DNA from: Gymnorhina tibicen
Lineage: Eukaryota; Chordata; Aves; Passeriformes; Artamidae
Assembly (NCBI GenBank): GCA_013399875.1
Contig: VXAZ01005707.1
Coordinates: forward strand, 1-64,000
Direction of reading: 5' to 3'
DNA: 64,000 bases
Shown here: in pieces, positions 61,246 to 64,000 of the stretch
How the letters are laid out: the number at the start of each line of letters is the position of its first letter
How positions within the stretch are numbered: position 1 is the stretch's first letter
Notes under the pieces: generated by a model
Databases searched by the model: none
Seen by the model: the letters and a program-made list of their open reading frames with translations, nothing else
What the model was told of the DNA's origin: nothing
Program-made: the position numbers and the translations under genes

Positions 61246-64000
61246 GGCACCGTTCTCAAATTATATCATCATAATGTGTTATGACAGACTCTACTGTTTC
61301 AACATGGTTAGCGAGGCAATCCAAAAGGTCTCTCTTTATCCTCAGTTATAGCTGTGGGTATAAGTGTTTGACAGAGTAAAGACAACATGACCCATATTCT
61401 TCCATAATGCTGTCAGGTGACAGCAAAATTAAATGAGAAATGCCTTCCAAAAATGAAAACCAGACTCTAGGATTCCTCTTTTGTTTCTCATGGTCACTTC
61501 GCACTTCTCAAAGAGATGGTTATCACAGCAGGACTGCATCATATCCTTACAAATTACCACTGAAATTCACTAAAAGAAAAATCATATGGACTAAAAAAAA
61601 ATGGAAAACACAGTCTAATACTACAACTATTGAGGACATGCCCTGACAACCCATTAGAGATTAATTTCCGATAGACGTGCATTAACTGTGTATCCCCAGC
61701 TTTGTTTCTATTTCATTTCCTGATTCTATTGTCTGAATTGCAGAAGCACTGTGGTAAAAAATAGCGCTAAACTGGGACACCACATTAATTATTGCTCGTG
61801 AAGAACTCTGAAACTATACTGAAGTTCGCCAAAAATGTCAGTAAGTAAATTAAAAATTGTCTTAAGACATGATCGATAAGTAAGTATCAAGGTGCAGGTC
61901 AAGCACTCTACTGGAAAAAATATAACAAAGGAAAATATTAATTGTTTTTTCACTGAAAGAATATAAAATCCTTTCTCATCACAGGGGATTGCTGAGACAA
62001 AAGATAGCAGCGGCTTGTATTCCCATAAAAGTATATCATACCACATGCACACATGGAGTAGGTTAGGGCTGTGCAGGCAGCCTCCATTTTAACTCCTCTT
62101 AAATCTGAGGCTGTTGACTTTGCAGCCTCAGGAATGTGCTTTTAACAGCACAGCACGTGTATGTGCATACAGGTTATTTATGTTATCTATGAAGGGAGCA
62201 TGTAGGATCTCATGCTCCAACATAACCACTGTACAAGCAGTGGAACAATGTGTGACATTTTACACAGAGGTGTTTGGAGCGTTGCAGGGAACTCCTATGC
62301 ATGCATGTGGATTTCTGCAAACACACACACACTGGTAGATGTTTTTAAGTCACAACCATTAAACTACATTTAATAAGATAATTAAAATTGTATCAATAGT
62401 CAAGCTGCAGTTATCAGAAATAAAATTTAACGGTCAAATTTTTCCATTTCTTGGATTATCCAGAATATCTTTCTTGATATACTACTAAAATCAGAGATCT
62501 CCGGTTTTGTCAGATACATAAGTGACAATTTTATCTTGTAAAAGTCTGATTGTTGTTTTCTTAGAAAACATCCTTGAAATTGAAGTTCACTTTTCATAAT
62601 GAATCACAAAATTTGATTTTATATCATCAGTCATCTAATTGTCATTTACCTGTTCAGTTCTCAGGCTATTTTTTAAATGTCAAACAGCAATAATGAGCAG
62701 GACCAGTGCTTCAGGGCACTAGGCAAAGCAGTTAAAGGTCAGTTTAGATTATAAGATTGTTCCACAGTTTGCCAGGTATTTGTACATACATACACACACG
62801 CAGACTCAAGTTTATAAAATTCATATTAGAATTTTAGGCAAGTCCTGAACTTCTCAAAGGAAGCCTTTAGAGACTGAAACAGGCATATTTTTTCACAGGT
62901 AGGTTTGAATGACAAATATATAAACTCCTCTCATTTTAAATTATACTACACAACACCATGCTGTAAATGACAAAGCACAGAGTTTAATTTGAAGAGCTCA
63001 GAAGTTATAACAACCTATATTGATCTGAACAGAATGGTATTCTGGGGCATGCTTTGGACATTTGACATGTTTTCCTGGCTGTACCCCTACAGAAAATTAA
63101 GGGTTTTTTCCATGAGTTCCTCACCAATGCAGTTTTATCCTGTAATATTGTTTGCCCCATTTTGTCTTAGTGTAATTGAAAGTAGTCCACCTCTATAGCA
63201 TCATTCTTCCGTGGTAAAAAACAGTATAAAAGTGCTGAGGCCATTCATTAATTTACAAGTAAACTTACAAATAAACCGTAATTCTTCCCTTAATAAGTTA
63301 TCTAAGAGAATCCATTTGCCCACCTCATCAAATGTGATGTTCTTGTTTTTCATCTTCTAGAAAACATAGAACATATTTTCAGAAAGTGCTGTGCTCCATA
63401 GCTGATGTGCAAGTTCAGATGCAAAAAAAGAAAGCAAAGGTCCATGTCATTTGACATATATTGCTATTACTAATCATCCTAAAGTACAATGATATTTTGG
63501 GTTGGGATAAAATATCTTGTAACCTAATTGATATTTTGTACCCTAATCTATGACTTTTTTTCTAACCCAGGAAGAAAGATTTTGTTTAACAGCCTCCATC
63601 TAAGTTTCCTAGAAAGAGAATGCACAGATCCTGAAAATCAAAACATTGCACCAATATGACAGAAGCTTGGATGGTGTTGGAGGCAAAGTCTAGGCCTAGG
63701 TTCAGACTCTAATCTGTAGACACATCTTGTTTAATCTCCCTGTGTTCTCTTTGTGGCCACAAGATGAGAGAAAAAGGACTGTATTTCAAGGTTCATTTAA
63801 CCACAGAACTAATACCTCAAATAAAGATGGCTCATGGCATGGTACAGGCCTAATGTTTTCCACTGGTCCTACAGGGAGTTTTGGGCAACCAGTTGCATTC
63901 TAGAAATCTCAGCTGATGTAAAAACTCTGTTTACTCAAGTAGGACAAATCAGCCAAAAGACAGATACAGGTATTTTGAGCAAGTTCTTTCCATCAATTAA
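61246..64000. other. Unique AT-rich sequence to window end
   Basis: No exon, RNA gene or repeat family was recognised. There are short (CA)n stretches at 62319-62331 and 62789-62801 only. Confidence 0.6.

Noticed and set aside
1..64000. CRISPR arrays, toxin-antitoxin, phage or operon-like systems
   Set aside because: There are no regularly spaced repeats, no compact gene clusters and no bacterial promoter/RBS patterns. The CR1 and LTR content shows vertebrate nuclear DNA.

Overview
The window looks like ordinary bird nuclear DNA. The evidence is a set of CR1 retrotransposon 3' ends (three left by plus-strand copies, two by minus-strand copies) and several solo LTRs whose ends, promoters and 'CTTTATCTCAACCCA'-type polyadenylation regions match avian endogenous retrovirus LTRs. 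A neoavian host, possibly a passerine, fits the LTR types, but the sequence alone does not settle the species. There is no operon structure, CRISPR array, rRNA or convincing tRNA, and nothing suggests a prokaryotic or plasmid source.

No protein-coding gene can be called with confidence. The longest open frames (about 120-135 codons) are no longer than chance allows in 64 kb of AT-rich DNA, and the best-conserved open frame is an antisense shadow inside two LTR copies. The window is best read as a gene desert or the inside of a very long intron. Three segments could be exons and are listed with low confidence: 52099-52232 (+, stops in all frames, so non-coding or UTR), 27148-27223 (+, open frame predicting a leucine-rich amphipathic helix) and 21341-21580 (-, a possible terminal exon with one hydrophobic segment).

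Layout. 1-288: 3' part of an LTR cut by the window edge, then two microsatellites. 2707-3480: a CR1 copy split by a 605-bp LTR (2850-3454). 3.5-12.7 kb: unique AT-rich DNA with a CR1 scrap at 8492-8580 and a 36-bp tandem duplication near 10.7 kb. 12701-13041: compact solo LTR with a 6-bp target duplication and alpharetrovirus-like promoter/poly(A) spacing. 21684-22148: shortened LTR. 33029-33391: solo LTR with a perfect 5-bp target duplication and a duplicated AP-1-containing block. 35858-36060: CR1 3' end. 36307-36430: isolated GC-rich inverted-repeat block ending at a single N. 42350-42545: doubtful old CR1-like remnant. 44110-44507: longer CR1 copy. 47278-47875: LTR of the same subfamily as the 2.9-kb one, opposite strand, with a perfect 5-bp target duplication. 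About 49.4 kb: possible further LTR. 50871-50976: assembly gap abutting the 3' end of another LTR. 60027-60595: an older minus-strand LTR. 60869-61245: minus-strand CR1. The remainder is unique-looking AT-rich sequence.

The main content is therefore a record of retroelement insertion: solo LTRs from several families, one nested in a CR1, and one gap where a longer provirus may be hidden. No new multi-gene system was found.
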